Source: Pseudolysinimonas_A sp039912695
GTDB taxonomy: Bacteria; Actinomycetota; Actinomycetes; Actinomycetales; Microbacteriaceae
Direction: 5' to 3'
NCBI RefSeq assembly: GCF_039912695.1
Contig: NZ_JBDSPJ010000013.1
Span: 162,387 to 226,386 of the forward strand
Length of the DNA stretch: 64,000 bases
The notes below the pieces were generated by a model, which saw only the letters and a list, made by a program, of their open reading frames with translations, was not told the origin of the DNA and made no database searches. This document shows positions 33,459-43,120 of the stretch, one piece after another. The position numbers and the translations under genes are program-made. Within the stretch, counting starts at the first letter, position 1; every line of letters starts with the position of its first letter.

Positions 33459-34499
33459 TCAGCGTCGCGATCGGTCGCTGAGCTGCGCGACGACGACTTC
33501 GAGCGCGTAGACCGGGTCCCGGCCGCCGCCCTTCACCTGCGTATCGGCTTCGGCCAGCAGTTCGATCGCTCGACCCAGACCCGCATCCGTCCAGCCCTGA
33601 AGATCCCGCTTCGCGCGGTCGACCTGCCAGGGGGCGAGACCGAACCTCTGAGCGAGATCGTTGGATGAGCCACGTTGACCGGAAAGTTTGGCCATCGTGC
33701 GAATCTTGCTCGCGAAGGCGGCAACGATCGGCACCGGGTCCGCACCGGAGGCGAGTGCGTGGCGCAGCAGGCCGAGCGCCTCGCCGTAGTGTCCGGCGAT
33801 GGCGGCATCCGCTACGGCGAAGGCCGTCGTCTCCACCCGTCCGCCGTAGTACTTCGCGACAGTCTCTTCCGTGATCTCGTCGCTTGTCGCGCCCGTCGTA
33901 TCGGAGAGCAACTGCTGACAGGCTGCAGCGAGTTCGGCCAGGTCGCCGGAAAATGCCGTGACCAGTGCCCGCAGAGCGCCGCCCGTGATGCGTCGACGTG
34001 CGGCCGCGAACTCGGCCGCCACGAAATCCTGCTTGTCGCTGTCACGTTTGAGTTCGGCGCAGACGATCTCAATGCCGCCGCCGGTTCCCGCGCGGATCGC
34101 ATCGAGCAACTTCTTGCCGCGCACCCCGCTGGTGTGGCGGATGACGAGGTACGTTTCGTCGGCCGGACTCTGGATGTAGGCGAGAGTCTCCTCGAGGAAG
34201 GCATCCGTCATCTTCTCGGCGCCTTCGACCCGCAGAAACCGGGGTTCGCCGAACAGGCTCGGGCTGGCGAGAGTCAACAACTCCCCCGGCGAGTAGGCAC
34301 CGGCGTCGATGTCGTGCACTTCGAGGCTGGGATCTTCAGCCCGCAAAATGTCGCGCAGCAGCCGGATGGTGCGGTCGCCGAGCACCGTCTCGGAACCCGT
34401 CACGAGCACGACAGGCGCTGGGCGTACCTGGTCCCACGGCAGTTGCGGAATCGCGGATCGGGCGGGAAGCGCTCGACCGCGGGAGGAGTTTGTCGCCAT
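33459..34499 (-). CDS. holA: DNA polymerase III subunit delta
   Basis: Clamp-loader subunit that opens the beta clamp. N-terminal domain with VVLVTGSETVLGDRTIRLLRD, VHDIDAGAYSPGELLTLASPSLFGEPRFLRVEGAEK, and the C-terminal helical collar with FASKIRTMAKLSGQ. 346 residues from ATG 34499. TAGGGT (34507-34512) ends seven bases before this ATG, so the mRNA may be leaderless. An extended reading to 34538 has no support. Follows comEC, the usual order. Confidence 0.94.
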   Translation of the reverse strand: MATNSSRGRALPARSAIPQLPWDQVRPAPVVLVTGSETVLGDRTIRLLRDILRAEDPSLEVHDIDAGAYSPGELLTLASPSLFGEPRFLRVEGAEKMTDAFLEETLAYIQSPADETYLVIRHTSGVRGKKLLDAIRAGTGGGIEIVCAELKRDSDKQDFVAAEFAAARRRITGGALRALVTAFSGDLAELAAACQQLLSDTTGATSDEITEETVAKYYGGRVETTAFAVADAAIAGHYGEALGLLRHALASGADPVPIVAAFASKIRTMAKLSGQRGSSNDLAQRFGLAPWQVDRAKRDLQGWTDAGLGRAIELLAEADTQVKGGGRDPVYALEVVVAQLSDRSRR

Positions 34500-34509
34500 C
34501 GCTGCAACC

Positions 34510-36762
34510 CTAACGCGCTGTCCAGACGTCGATCCCATCGGTCCCCGGTGCCACGAGGATCAGTCCGTTGAGGTCGGTGCGCAGCACCGTTGTGCCGGTC
34601 GACGCCAGGATGCCGAGAGCCCGATCCGTCGGATGGCCGTAGTCGTTGTCCGCACCGACTCCGATCAGTCCGATCGTCGCCTGTAACCGTTCGTAGAGTG
34701 CCGGGGACTGGTCAGCCGAGCCGTGATGGGCAACTTTCACGACATCCACCTGTGCGGGGTGTGCCGAACCGGTCATGCGTAACTGGGCCTCCTCGCCCAG
34801 GTCGCCGAGCATGATCGCGCTCAAGCATCCCGACGTGCACGACCACCAGAGGGTCACGCTTGACGGGTTGCCGGGCTCGGTGCCGTGATCGGGCGGCCAC
34901 AGCACGTCCCAGGTGAGGTCGCCCAGGGTGCCCTGGTCGCCGCGTTCGGCACGCACCACCTCGGCACCGGCCGCCGCAAACCGTTCGACCAGGCGCTCCT
35001 CATCCGGTTCGCTGACGACTCCCACGAGCACGCGATCGGTGCGACCAATGACCGCATCCGCTCCCCCGACGTGGTCAAGGTCGAAGTGGGTGAGCACCAC
35101 GAGGTCGAGTCTGCCGATCCCGAGGTCGTCGAGGCAGGCACGAAGGGGCGCAGGATCTGGACCGACGTCGACCGCCGCGATGTGATCGCCACTGCGCACC
35201 AGGGTCGCGTCGCCCTGCCCGACGTCGCACATCGCGTACTGCCAGTTGGACGGCCGACCGACACGTGAAACGACGGTGGCCCCGATCGAACTCGCGAGGT
35301 AGGCAACGACGGCGAGCGCGCAGACCAACCGTGCCGCACGGCGGGAACGGCGCGCGCCGAACAGCGCCACCAGCGCCGCGACTTCGACCAGACACAGCAG
35401 CGCGATGCCGACGCCCCCGCCGGGCCACGGGCTCCGCGCGCCGGGGAGTCCGGCGAACAGGGTGGCGACCGCCGCGATCCAGGATGCGGGCAGCCAGCCC
35501 AGCCACGCGATCGCCGAACCGAGCGGCGGCGAGAGCGCCCCGACCAGACACGCGACCAGACCCAGCACTGTCGCGAGCGGCGCGGCGGGTTCAGCCAACA
35601 GATTGGCCGGGATGCCGTAGATCGGCAGCGACGGATCGAGCAGCAACAAAACCGGCTGGCAGGCGAGCTGCGCGGCGCTGGGAACGGCGATCACCGTGGC
35701 GAGCCATCCCGGCAGCACTCGGCCGAGCACCTTCGCCAGCGGACCCGCGAGCATGAGGAGCCCGGCCGTCGCCAGCGCGGAGAGTGCGAACCCGTACGAC
35801 CGGGCCAGCCACGGGTCGGTGATCAGCAACCCGAGCACGGCGACGCAGAGCACGGGCATCCCGAGTGCAGGTCTGCCCGCGGCGAGCGCGCCGAGGGCGA
35901 GGGCCGCCATCACCGCCGCCCGCAGAACGCTCGGCTCGGGGGTGACGAGCACCACGAACCCGAGGAGAGCCGCTGCGGCGACGGCGATCCGCACGATTCG
36001 CGGTGCTCGCGTGCGCGCCATGAGGGCAAACACCGCCCCCACGACGATCGCGCAGTTCGCTCCCGACACCGCGGTCAGGTGGCTCAGTGACGACACCTTC
36101 ATCGCCGTGTCGAGCGACTCAGGAACCCGCGAGGTCTCCCCGATTGCGAGACCCGGCAACAGGCCACCACCGGGGTCGGGTAACTGGCGCGAGATCTCAA
36201 CGAACCCCGTGCGGATGCCGTCAGCCCACGCCAGCAGCGGCGGCGGCCCGGCGACCACCTCGATCGCGTCCTTCGGGTACACCAGGAATGCGACGTTCTC
36301 ACCAGCGTCCGCGGGCCTGAGGGTTGCGCGCAGCGACACGGTTGACCCGATGGCGGGGCCCGCACCGCGGGCGTCGCCGAACACGAGCACCGGCACCGAC
36401 GTGTCAGCGATCACCCCGGCAAACCGACCCTCGACAGTTCTGCCGCCCACGACCACGAGCAGTTCACTCGATCGCCCACCGTGCGCGGCCGCAGCGAGGT
36501 CGGATGGCGCCCTCGCGGGAGCAGCGAACGCCACCGCCGCGAGCACGAGCGCGGCACCCCCGACGCACAGCGCGGGAAGGATGAGAATGCGCACCCGACG
36601 CGCCGCGATGGAAAGCCCCGCCGCGACCAGCGCAGCGATGACGGCGGACGGGAGGGCGGCATCCGGAATCCCGATCGCGATGCCCGCAGCGAGCCACGCC
36701 AGGAGGGCGACCGGCAGCAGCCTCAACCTCGCGGGAAGGGCCGGGATGGTGGCGATGGTCAC
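34510..36762 (-). CDS. comEC: ComEC/Rec2 DNA-uptake channel protein
   Basis: Inner-membrane channel for single-stranded DNA entry in natural transformation. An OB-like periplasmic domain follows two to three membrane segments (about 85-180). The competence domain has GLAIGETSRVPESLDTAMKVSSLSHLTAVSGANCAIV (about 206-242) and around ten membrane segments. A metallo-beta-lactamase-like domain runs from about 525 to the end, with THFDLDHVGGAD and VVKVAHHGSADQ. 750 residues, complete. Overlaps comEA by four bases. No pilus or dprA genes are in this window. Confidence 0.95.
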   Translation of the reverse strand: MTIATIPALPARLRLLPVALLAWLAAGIAIGIPDAALPSAVIAALVAAGLSIAARRVRILILPALCVGGAALVLAAVAFAAPARAPSDLAAAAHGGRSSELLVVVGGRTVEGRFAGVIADTSVPVLVFGDARGAGPAIGSTVSLRATLRPADAGENVAFLVYPKDAIEVVAGPPPLLAWADGIRTGFVEISRQLPDPGGGLLPGLAIGETSRVPESLDTAMKVSSLSHLTAVSGANCAIVVGAVFALMARTRAPRIVRIAVAAAALLGFVVLVTPEPSVLRAAVMAALALGALAAGRPALGMPVLCVAVLGLLITDPWLARSYGFALSALATAGLLMLAGPLAKVLGRVLPGWLATVIAVPSAAQLACQPVLLLLDPSLPIYGIPANLLAEPAAPLATVLGLVACLVGALSPPLGSAIAWLGWLPASWIAAVATLFAGLPGARSPWPGGGVGIALLCLVEVAALVALFGARRSRRAARLVCALAVVAYLASSIGATVVSRVGRPSNWQYAMCDVGQGDATLVRSGDHIAAVDVGPDPAPLRACLDDLGIGRLDLVVLTHFDLDHVGGADAVIGRTDRVLVGVVSEPDEERLVERFAAAGAEVVRAERGDQGTLGDLTWDVLWPPDHGTEPGNPSSVTLWWSCTSGCLSAIMLGDLGEEAQLRMTGSAHPAQVDVVKVAHHGSADQSPALYERLQATIGLIGVGADNDYGHPTDRALGILASTGTTVLRTDLNGLILVAPGTDGIDVWTAR

Positions 36763-37349
36763 ACCGTCACCAGATCCCGAAGCGACTCGAACTTCGACTG
36801 GCCGATTCCGCCGACGTCGAGCAGATCTTCGACGCTCGAGAACCTGCCGTTCTGTTGCCGCCAGGCGATGATCTTCGCTGCCGTCGCCGGCCCGACGCCC
36901 GGCAGCGTGTCGAGAGCTGCGGCATCCGCGGTGTTGAGATTCACCTTGCCCGGAACGCTCGCCGAGCCCGCGGCCGGGACTTCCCCCACCGCAGGAACCA
37001 CGATCTGCTCCCCGTCACTCACCAGGCGGGCGAGGTTGAGACCTCCAGGGTCAGCCGTCTGCGTGAACCCGCCCGCGGCAGCGACAGCATCCACCGCCCG
37101 GTCGCCGTCGTGCAGTTCGTACAGCCCCGGCCGCATCACCTGCCCGAGGATGTGCACGTAAATCACATCGGCGACCGTCGGCACCTCGGTCGCACGCGTC
37201 GATGGGGCGATCACCTGCGACGAACCGTGCGGGGTGATCGCGGTGACGAAGACCGCGATTCCCAACCCGCCCAGCACGAGGACGAGTGCGACTCCCGCCC
37301 ACCGTCTCGCGCGGGCGCGGCGCGGGTCGGGGCCGGGAGTCGCACTCAC
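36759..37349 (-). CDS. comEA: ComEA-type DNA-binding protein
   Basis: Membrane-anchored competence DNA receptor: one N-terminal membrane segment (about 17-39), an SLBB-like domain (DVIYVHILGQVMRPGLYELHDGDRAVDAV, about 61-89), a linker and two helix-hairpin-helix motifs at the end (VNLNTADAAALDTLPGVGPATAAKIIAWRQQNGRF). 196 residues; GTG start. TAGCGT (37356-37361) ends exactly six bases before the start, so the comEA-comEC mRNA is probably leaderless. Confidence 0.94.
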   Translation of the reverse strand: MSATPGPDPRRARARRWAGVALVLVLGGLGIAVFVTAITPHGSSQVIAPSTRATEVPTVADVIYVHILGQVMRPGLYELHDGDRAVDAVAAAGGFTQTADPGGLNLARLVSDGEQIVVPAVGEVPAAGSASVPGKVNLNTADAAALDTLPGVGPATAAKIIAWRQQNGRFSSVEDLLDVGGIGQSKFESLRDLVTV

Positions 37350-37439
37350 CCGCTGACGCTAAGCATCCCGTCCAGCATCGGGGATGGCGAGCGCCCAACG
37401 TCGGGATGACGACACGGAATGAGCGCGGTGGAGGACTGC

Positions 37440-38291
37440 TCAGTCGGCGAGTAGCTCACGCAGAGTCGCGGTGGCGAACGAATCGTTGAAGTCGACTTCG
37501 AGCTTCCAGAGCACCTGCCAGATGGCCCAGCCCCGGCCACGGTCGATCGTGTCGACGTCGAGATCGACTTCGTCGAGAAACGCGGCGCGAGCCCGACCGC
37601 GCAAGAGCGTCCAGGCGATCACGACATCGCAGGCGGGGTCGCCGACGCCGAGAAGTCCGAAGTCGATGAGTGCCGCGAGCCGCCCCTCGCGCACGAGTAG
37701 GTTGCCGCTTGCGACATCGCCGTGGAACCACACTGCTGGCCGCTGCCAGGTGGTCGAGAGGGCGCGTTCCCACACTGCTGTCGCAGCCGGGGGGATCTTG
37801 TCGCCCAGAGCTGCGAGCGCGCGCCGACTCTGCTCGTCGTAGTGCTGAAGCGGTGCGCCCCGGTACCAACTGGTAGCGCCGGCCTGTGGCCCGCCCGTGG
37901 CATCCACCGCCCGGAGAGCACGCAGTGTTGCAGCCAGGTCACAGGCAAACGGAACTGATTCGGCGACTCCCGCATCGGTTGCGACCCCGCCGTCGATCCA
38001 CTCGCGAATCGACCACGGCGAGGGAAATCCTGAACCCGGCGCTCCCGTCGCGACGACGACCGGGATCTGCATGGGGAGATGAGGCGCGATCCGAGGCAAC
38101 CAGGTGGCCTCTTTGGCGACCTGGGACTCGTAGTCGGGGTGGGAAGGCAGCCGCACAGCCAGGTCGTCGCCGAGCCGAAAGGTGCGGTTGTCGACTCCGC
38201 CGGGCAGCACCGGCCGAACCGCGAGCGACGCCCACGCGGGGAACTGACTGGCGAGCAGCCGTTGCACCAGCGAGACGTCAATCTCGGCCAT
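37440..38291 (-). CDS. aminoglycoside phosphotransferase-like kinase
   Basis: APH-fold kinase of about 283 residues. PGGVDNRTFRLGDDLAVRLPS (about 30-50) is the ATP lobe; the catalytic loop VWFHGDVASGNLLVREGRLAALIDFGLLGVGDPACDVVIAW (about 184-224) has the Asp, Asn and DFG-like Asp. This subgroup resembles macrolide/homoserine kinase-like proteins. It starts four bases after leuS and is probably cotranscribed with it. Substrate uncertain. The second such kinase in this window (21204) is a different branch. Confidence 0.87.
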   Translation of the reverse strand: MAEIDVSLVQRLLASQFPAWASLAVRPVLPGGVDNRTFRLGDDLAVRLPSHPDYESQVAKEATWLPRIAPHLPMQIPVVVATGAPGSGFPSPWSIREWIDGGVATDAGVAESVPFACDLAATLRALRAVDATGGPQAGATSWYRGAPLQHYDEQSRRALAALGDKIPPAATAVWERALSTTWQRPAVWFHGDVASGNLLVREGRLAALIDFGLLGVGDPACDVVIAWTLLRGRARAAFLDEVDLDVDTIDRGRGWAIWQVLWKLEVDFNDSFATATLRELLAD

Positions 38292-38295
38292 TGAC

Positions 38296-40860
38296 CTACT
38301 TCGTCGCGATGTTGACAACCCGAGGAGCGCGCACGATGACGTTCACGATCTCCCGGTCGCCGATCGAGCGGATGACTGCTTCGGATGCGCGGGCCAACGC
38401 TTCGAGCTCGTCCGAGTCGATCGTGGGCGAGACTTCGAGCCGGTCGCGTACCTTGCCATCGACCTGGATGACCGCGGTCACCTGATCTTCGACGAGCAAC
38501 GTCGGGTCGGGCTTGCGCAGTCCGGCAGTTTCGATGCCCGGCGGGTAGCCGAGACGTTCCCACATGTCGGCCGCGGTGTACGGCGCGAACAGTGACAGCA
38601 ACACCGCAACCAGTTCCGTCGCTTCGCGCACCGCGGCATCCGCCGGTCCCGCTCCGGAGTCGATGACCTTGCGGATGGCATTCACCAGTTCCATCACGCG
38701 CGCGACGACAACGTTGAACTTGAGCGCCTCGATCATTCCGGGTGCGTCGGCGAGCAGCCGGTGGGTGACCCGGCGCAGGGCTACGTCGCCGGTCTTCCAC
38801 TCGACCTCGGGCGCCGAGGTGACGTCACCCGAGAGGCGCCAGGCACGCGCCAAGAACTTGGCGGATCCTGCGGGCGAGACGTCGGCCCAGTCGATGTCGT
38901 CTTCGGGGGGCCCGGCGAACGCCATCGTGAGGCGCACGGCATCCGACCCATGTTCATCCAGCTGGTCCGACAGTTTCACCAAGTTGCCGCGTGACTTCGA
39001 CATCGCAGAGCCGTTCATCTGCACCATGCCCTGCGTCAGCAGTTGGCCGAACGGCTCGGTGAACGAGATGAGTCCTTCGTCGAACAGGAACTTCGTGATG
39101 AACCGGGAGTAGAGCAGGTGCAGCACCGCGTGAGTGATGCCGCCGACGTAGTGGTCGACCGGTGCCCACTTCTCGGCCTCGGCCGGGTCGAAAGCCTGGG
39201 TGGCGTCGTTCGCCGACAGGTACCGCAGGAAATACCAGGACGAGTCGACGAAGGTGTCCATCGTGTCGGGGTCGCGATGGGCGACCCGACCGTCGGGCAG
39301 GGTGACATCGCGCCAGGCGGTGGCCCCGCCGAGCGGGGAGGTGCCCTTCGGTTGCATGTCGAGGCCTTCGGTACCCGGCAGTTCGATGGGCAACTGGTCG
39401 AACGGCACCGGGATCTCGTCGCCGTCGTCGGTGTGCAGGATCGGGATGGGCGTTCCCCAGTAGCGCTGGCGTGAGATCAGCCAGTCGCGCAGGCGGAAGG
39501 TCTTCGCGGCGCGACCGATCCCCTGGGCCTGCAGCAGTTCGATCATCTTGGCTTGCCCGTTCGCCTTACTCAGGCCGTCGAGCGAGCCGGAATTGATCAT
39601 CCTGCCGTCGCCGAGCAGCGGAACGCCCGTCGCCTTCGGGTCGAGCGGGGGCACCTCGCCGGCCTCAAGCTGCTCCGGCGTGATGATCGGGATGGCGCCC
39701 GTGATCGGAGCGTTCGTGTCGATGACGACGCGCACCGGCAGGTCGAAGGTGATCGCGAAATCCAGGTCGCGCTGATCGTGCGCCGGAACGGCCATGATCG
39801 CACCGGTGCCGTAGTCAGCCAACACGTAGTCGGCCACCCAGATCGGCAGCCGTTCGCCGTTGACCGGGTTGATCGCAAACCGGTCGATGAAGACGCCGGT
39901 CTTCGGGCGGGAGTCATCCTGACGGTCGATCTCGGAGGTGCGCTGCACCGTCTCGAGGTAGTCGGCGAAGTTCTTTTGCACCTCGGGGGTCGAGGCGGCG
40001 ACCAGCTCAGCGGCCAGGTCAGAGTCGGGGGCAACGACCATAAAAGTCGCGCCGTACAGAGTGTCGGGACGGGTCGTGAAAACCGTCACCGCCGCATCTC
40101 GACCGTCGACCCTGAAGTCGACCTCGGCGCCCGTCGAGCGACCGATCCAGTTGCGCTGCATCGCGATGACGCGCGACGGCCAGAAGCCCTCGAGCTGCTT
40201 CAGGTCATCGATCAGCCGGTCGGCGTAGTCGGTGATCTTGAAGTACCACTGGGTCAACTTCTTCTTGGTGACCAGGTTGTCGCAGCGCTCGCAGCGGCCG
40301 TCGACGACCTGCTCGTTCGCGAGCACGGTTTGGTCGTGCGGGCACCAGTTCACCCACGACGCCTTGCGGTAGGCGAGTCCCTTTTCGTACAACTTCAGGA
40401 ACAACCACTGGTTCCACTTGTAGTACTCGGGGTCGCTGGTGTGCAGCACCCGATCCCAGTCGAAGGATGCCGCCAGGCGACGCATCGAAGATCGCTGCTG
40501 CGCGATGTTGTCGTAGGTCCAGACGCGGGGGTCGATACCCCGCTTGATCGCCGCATTCTCGGCCGGAAGACCGAAGGAGTCCCAGCCGATCGGGTGCAGA
40601 ACGTTGAACCCCTGCTGACGCCAGTAGCGCGCAATCACGTCGCCCAGCGTGTACGCCTCGGCGTGACCCATGTGCAGGTCGCCCGACGGGTACGGAAACA
40701 TGTCGAGGATGTACTTGCGCGGCCGGTTATCAGCAGGGTCAGAGGTCGAGAAGGGCTTCAGTTCATCCCAGCGCGCGAGCCATTTTTCTTGGATGCGGGC
40801 GACGTTGTACGCGTTGACGCCGAGCTCGTCGGCGCTGTCGTCACGGGTGTGGTCGTTCAC
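38296..40860 (-). CDS. leuS: leucyl-tRNA synthetase
   Basis: Class I leucyl-tRNA synthetase. HIGH-type motif FPYPSGDLHMGHAEAYTLGD (about 55-74), zinc-like Cys pair (CEHCDN-type WCPHDQTVLANEQVVDGRCERCDN), CP1 editing domain (TTRPDTLYGATFMVVAP and AVPAHDQRDLDFA), and KMSKS replaced by MSKSRGN (the bacterial LeuRS form). The C-terminal domain ends with IVRAPRVVNIATK. 854 residues, normal. GTG start. I found no T-box or leucine leader before it, in contrast to leuA. Confidence 0.97.
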   Translation of the reverse strand: MNDHTRDDSADELGVNAYNVARIQEKWLARWDELKPFSTSDPADNRPRKYILDMFPYPSGDLHMGHAEAYTLGDVIARYWRQQGFNVLHPIGWDSFGLPAENAAIKRGIDPRVWTYDNIAQQRSSMRRLAASFDWDRVLHTSDPEYYKWNQWLFLKLYEKGLAYRKASWVNWCPHDQTVLANEQVVDGRCERCDNLVTKKKLTQWYFKITDYADRLIDDLKQLEGFWPSRVIAMQRNWIGRSTGAEVDFRVDGRDAAVTVFTTRPDTLYGATFMVVAPDSDLAAELVAASTPEVQKNFADYLETVQRTSEIDRQDDSRPKTGVFIDRFAINPVNGERLPIWVADYVLADYGTGAIMAVPAHDQRDLDFAITFDLPVRVVIDTNAPITGAIPIITPEQLEAGEVPPLDPKATGVPLLGDGRMINSGSLDGLSKANGQAKMIELLQAQGIGRAAKTFRLRDWLISRQRYWGTPIPILHTDDGDEIPVPFDQLPIELPGTEGLDMQPKGTSPLGGATAWRDVTLPDGRVAHRDPDTMDTFVDSSWYFLRYLSANDATQAFDPAEAEKWAPVDHYVGGITHAVLHLLYSRFITKFLFDEGLISFTEPFGQLLTQGMVQMNGSAMSKSRGNLVKLSDQLDEHGSDAVRLTMAFAGPPEDDIDWADVSPAGSAKFLARAWRLSGDVTSAPEVEWKTGDVALRRVTHRLLADAPGMIEALKFNVVVARVMELVNAIRKVIDSGAGPADAAVREATELVAVLLSLFAPYTAADMWERLGYPPGIETAGLRKPDPTLLVEDQVTAVIQVDGKVRDRLEVSPTIDSDELEALARASEAVIRSIGDREIVNVIVRAPRVVNIATK

Positions 40861-40967
40861 GGAAAATCAGCCTCTTCTGTGGTGCGCGGACCCGGAGGGG
40901 CCCCATCCAGAGTAGTCAACGCGTTCGGGGCGCTGGGCGTTCCCGCGATCTGCCGCAGACGTAACGC

Positions 40968-42311
40968 TCAGACGGAACGGATGCCGAGGGCCGCCAGCGG
41001 GGCCCGCGCCTTCAGCCGCATCTCCGCATACTCCTCGTCGGGATCGGAGAGGGTGGTGATACCGCCGCCGGCACCGACCGAGGCGCCCGTGGCATCCAGA
41101 ATGATCGATCTGATGACCATCGCGAGGTCGGCCTGGCCGTCGTAGCCGAAGAAGCCAAACGTGCCGGCGTAGATGCCGCGAGGGCCGCCTTCGAGGGAGT
41201 CGAGGATCTGCGTGGCCCGAATCTTCGGCGCCCCCGTCATCGACCCGGCCGGGAAGCACGCGCCGAGGGCGTCGACGGCGGTGAGTCCGGGCCTCAATCG
41301 GCCTTCCACCTCGCTCACCAGTTGGTGCACCGCGGGATAGGACTCGACCGCCAGCAGGCTCGTCACGGTGACCGACCCGGTTTCGCAGACCCGCGACAGG
41401 TCGTTGCGCATCAGGTCGACGATCATCACGTTCTCGGCACGTTCCTTCTCGCTCTCCCACAGCTCGTTGGCGAGTTCTTCGTCGGCCACTTGGTCGCTGG
41501 CCCGTGGCCGCGTGCCTTTGATCGGGCGGGTGCGCACGATGTTCTGCTGGTCGACTTCGAGAAACCGTTCCGGCGACGCTGACAACAGCGACGTGTCGCC
41601 GACCCGAAGGAAGCCGCCGTGGTGCGTCGTTGAGGATGCCCGCAGCGCGAGGTAGACGGCGATCTCGTCGAACGTGCCGGCGACCTCCGCCTGCGTGGTG
41701 AGGCAGATTTGGTAGGTCTCACCCTCGCGGATCGCCTCGAGGCAGGCCCGCACGTTCGCGACGTACTCCTCCTCGCCGACCCGCCACCGCACCTCGGCCG
41801 ACGTGGAGGGCCGGGGTGGGGCGGGCGGAGGAGAGGCCAGCCGCGCGACCCAGTCGTCCCGCCAGACAGCCAGGTCGCCCGTCCACTCTTCGCCGAGCGC
41901 AATCAGGTCGGCAGTGCCTGCCTCGACGTCGATCGCCAGTGCCCGCTCGACGCGCAGGAACGCGGCCTCGGGATGCCGAGCGTGAGCTGTGACGGCAACT
42001 CCGGTGGTCTCCCCCCGTACCTCGTAGCCGATCCAGCCAACGAGTCCCAGGCGGAACCCGTCGAACTCCGGATAGGAGCGGTACAGCTCGATGGGCTCCC
42101 GCTCGAGCTCGGTACGAAGAGTGTCGAGCACGGCGCCACGGGGCGGGAGGATGCGAACCCCGGTACCGAGCACATGAACTCCGTGCGCCCCGCTGTCGAG
42201 CCAGAACAGGTCGCCATCATCGACGGCAAGGGCACGGAAGGCGGCCTCGGGATCGAGCGTGCCAGGGAGAGGGTGGCGCAGCAGCCGGCGACGCTGTGCC
42301 TTATCCCGCAT
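40968..42311 (-). CDS. pabB: aminodeoxychorismate synthase component I
   Basis: Chorismate-utilising enzyme that, with a glutamine amidotransferase, makes 4-amino-4-deoxychorismate for folate. The chorismate-binding domain (about 180-445) holds IVRTRPIKGTRPR: PIKGT at 263-267 with Lys265 is the mark of ADC synthase, whereas anthranilate synthases have PIAGT. GAPKIRA and AGGGIT motifs are intact. 447 residues. TAGGAT on the minus strand (42323-42318) is exactly six bases before the ATG and overlaps the start codon of pabC. Confidence 0.93.
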   Translation of the reverse strand: MRDKAQRRRLLRHPLPGTLDPEAAFRALAVDDGDLFWLDSGAHGVHVLGTGVRILPPRGAVLDTLRTELEREPIELYRSYPEFDGFRLGLVGWIGYEVRGETTGVAVTAHARHPEAAFLRVERALAIDVEAGTADLIALGEEWTGDLAVWRDDWVARLASPPPAPPRPSTSAEVRWRVGEEEYVANVRACLEAIREGETYQICLTTQAEVAGTFDEIAVYLALRASSTTHHGGFLRVGDTSLLSASPERFLEVDQQNIVRTRPIKGTRPRASDQVADEELANELWESEKERAENVMIVDLMRNDLSRVCETGSVTVTSLLAVESYPAVHQLVSEVEGRLRPGLTAVDALGACFPAGSMTGAPKIRATQILDSLEGGPRGIYAGTFGFFGYDGQADLAMVIRSIILDATGASVGAGGGITTLSDPDEEYAEMRLKARAPLAALGIRSV

Positions 42312-42323
42312 AGCCTGATCCTA
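42311..42323. promoter_or_regulatory. overlapping divergent leaderless promoters of pabB and pabC
   Basis: Only 11 bases separate the two start codons. On the plus strand TAGCCT (42311-42316) ends six bases before the pabC ATG (42323); on the minus strand TAGGAT (42323-42318) ends six bases before the pabB ATG (42311). Each -10 box therefore includes a base of the other gene's start codon, and the whole CATAG-N7-CTATG block is symmetric. Confidence 0.65.
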
Positions 42324-43120
42324 TGAGCGCCGCCGCTGCCATCTTCCGCTGGGACGGGCACCTGCTCGAACCGCGCGACGACTGTGACGTGCTGCCCGCG
42401 ACGATTGAGGCGGCCGACTCGTGGCTGGTGAGCGACGGCACGGTTCTCGCGCTCGACCTGCACCGCACGCGGTTCATGACCTCGATCCCGCGGAGCAGCT
42501 TCCTCGGGCTCGCAGCTGGCGAGTTCTGGGATGACGCGATCGCGGCGATTCCGCGTGACGGGGACTGGTTTCCCCGCGTCGAATTGCGCACCCAGTTGTC
42601 GCGGCTCCACCTGCTCTTCCGGCTGCGGGAGGCGCCGCCACGGTCGCGGTCGATCGTGCTGGCGACGCATCGCGGCCGTGACCCACGCACCGCTCCGCGT
42701 CTCAAGGGACCCGATCTCGAGGCGATGACGCGCCTGCGAACTAAAGCCCAGCACGAGGGCGCCGACGAGGGCGTCATCCTCACTACGGAGGGGTTCGTCG
42801 CGGAGGGTTCGACGACCTGTCTCGCCTGGTGGCGCGGCGATGCCCTGGCGATTCCGGCGACCGAGATCGACCGAATCGACAGCGTCACCCTGCGCAGCGT
42901 TCTGGCGCTCGCAACAGCCACGGGCGTCGACATCCTGTACGAGTCCACTCGGCTCGAAGACCTCGACGGCTGCGAAGTGTGGGCGGTGAATGCGCTGCAC
43001 GGCATCCGAATCGTGACCTCCTGGATCGACGGTCCCGATGTCGCCGAGCAACCGGGTCGGCTCGACACCTGGCGACGACGACTGGATGCCCTGCGCCGCC
43101 CCCTCCCGGAGGAGAAATGA
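42323..43120 (+). CDS. pabC: aminodeoxychorismate lyase (PabC), class IV aminotransferase fold
   Basis: PLP enzyme converting 4-amino-4-deoxychorismate to p-aminobenzoate and pyruvate. The PLP lysine is in APRLKGPDLEAMTRLRTKAQHEGADEGVILTTEGFVAEGSTTCLAWW (about 124-171), with the phosphate-binding GxxAEGST loop. The opening AAAIFRWDGHLLEP fits the family. 265 residues. Probably leaderless (TAGCCT-N6-ATG). Its TGA overlaps the next gene's ATG. With pabB across the start it forms the p-aminobenzoate branch. Confidence 0.9.
   Translation: MSAAAAIFRWDGHLLEPRDDCDVLPATIEAADSWLVSDGTVLALDLHRTRFMTSIPRSSFLGLAAGEFWDDAIAAIPRDGDWFPRVELRTQLSRLHLLFRLREAPPRSRSIVLATHRGRDPRTAPRLKGPDLEAMTRLRTKAQHEGADEGVILTTEGFVAEGSTTCLAWWRGDALAIPATEIDRIDSVTLRSVLALATATGVDILYESTRLEDLDGCEVWAVNALHGIRIVTSWIDGPDVAEQPGRLDTWRRRLDALRRPLPEEK

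Noticed and set aside
40861..40967. T-box or leucine attenuator before leuS
   Set aside because: I looked for a leucine-rich short frame, a T-box core and a terminator hairpin in the 107 bases and saw none.
39553..41145. 530-codon plus-strand frame opposite leuS and its upstream region
   Set aside because: Antisense shadow of leuS with no domain, promoter or ribosome site.
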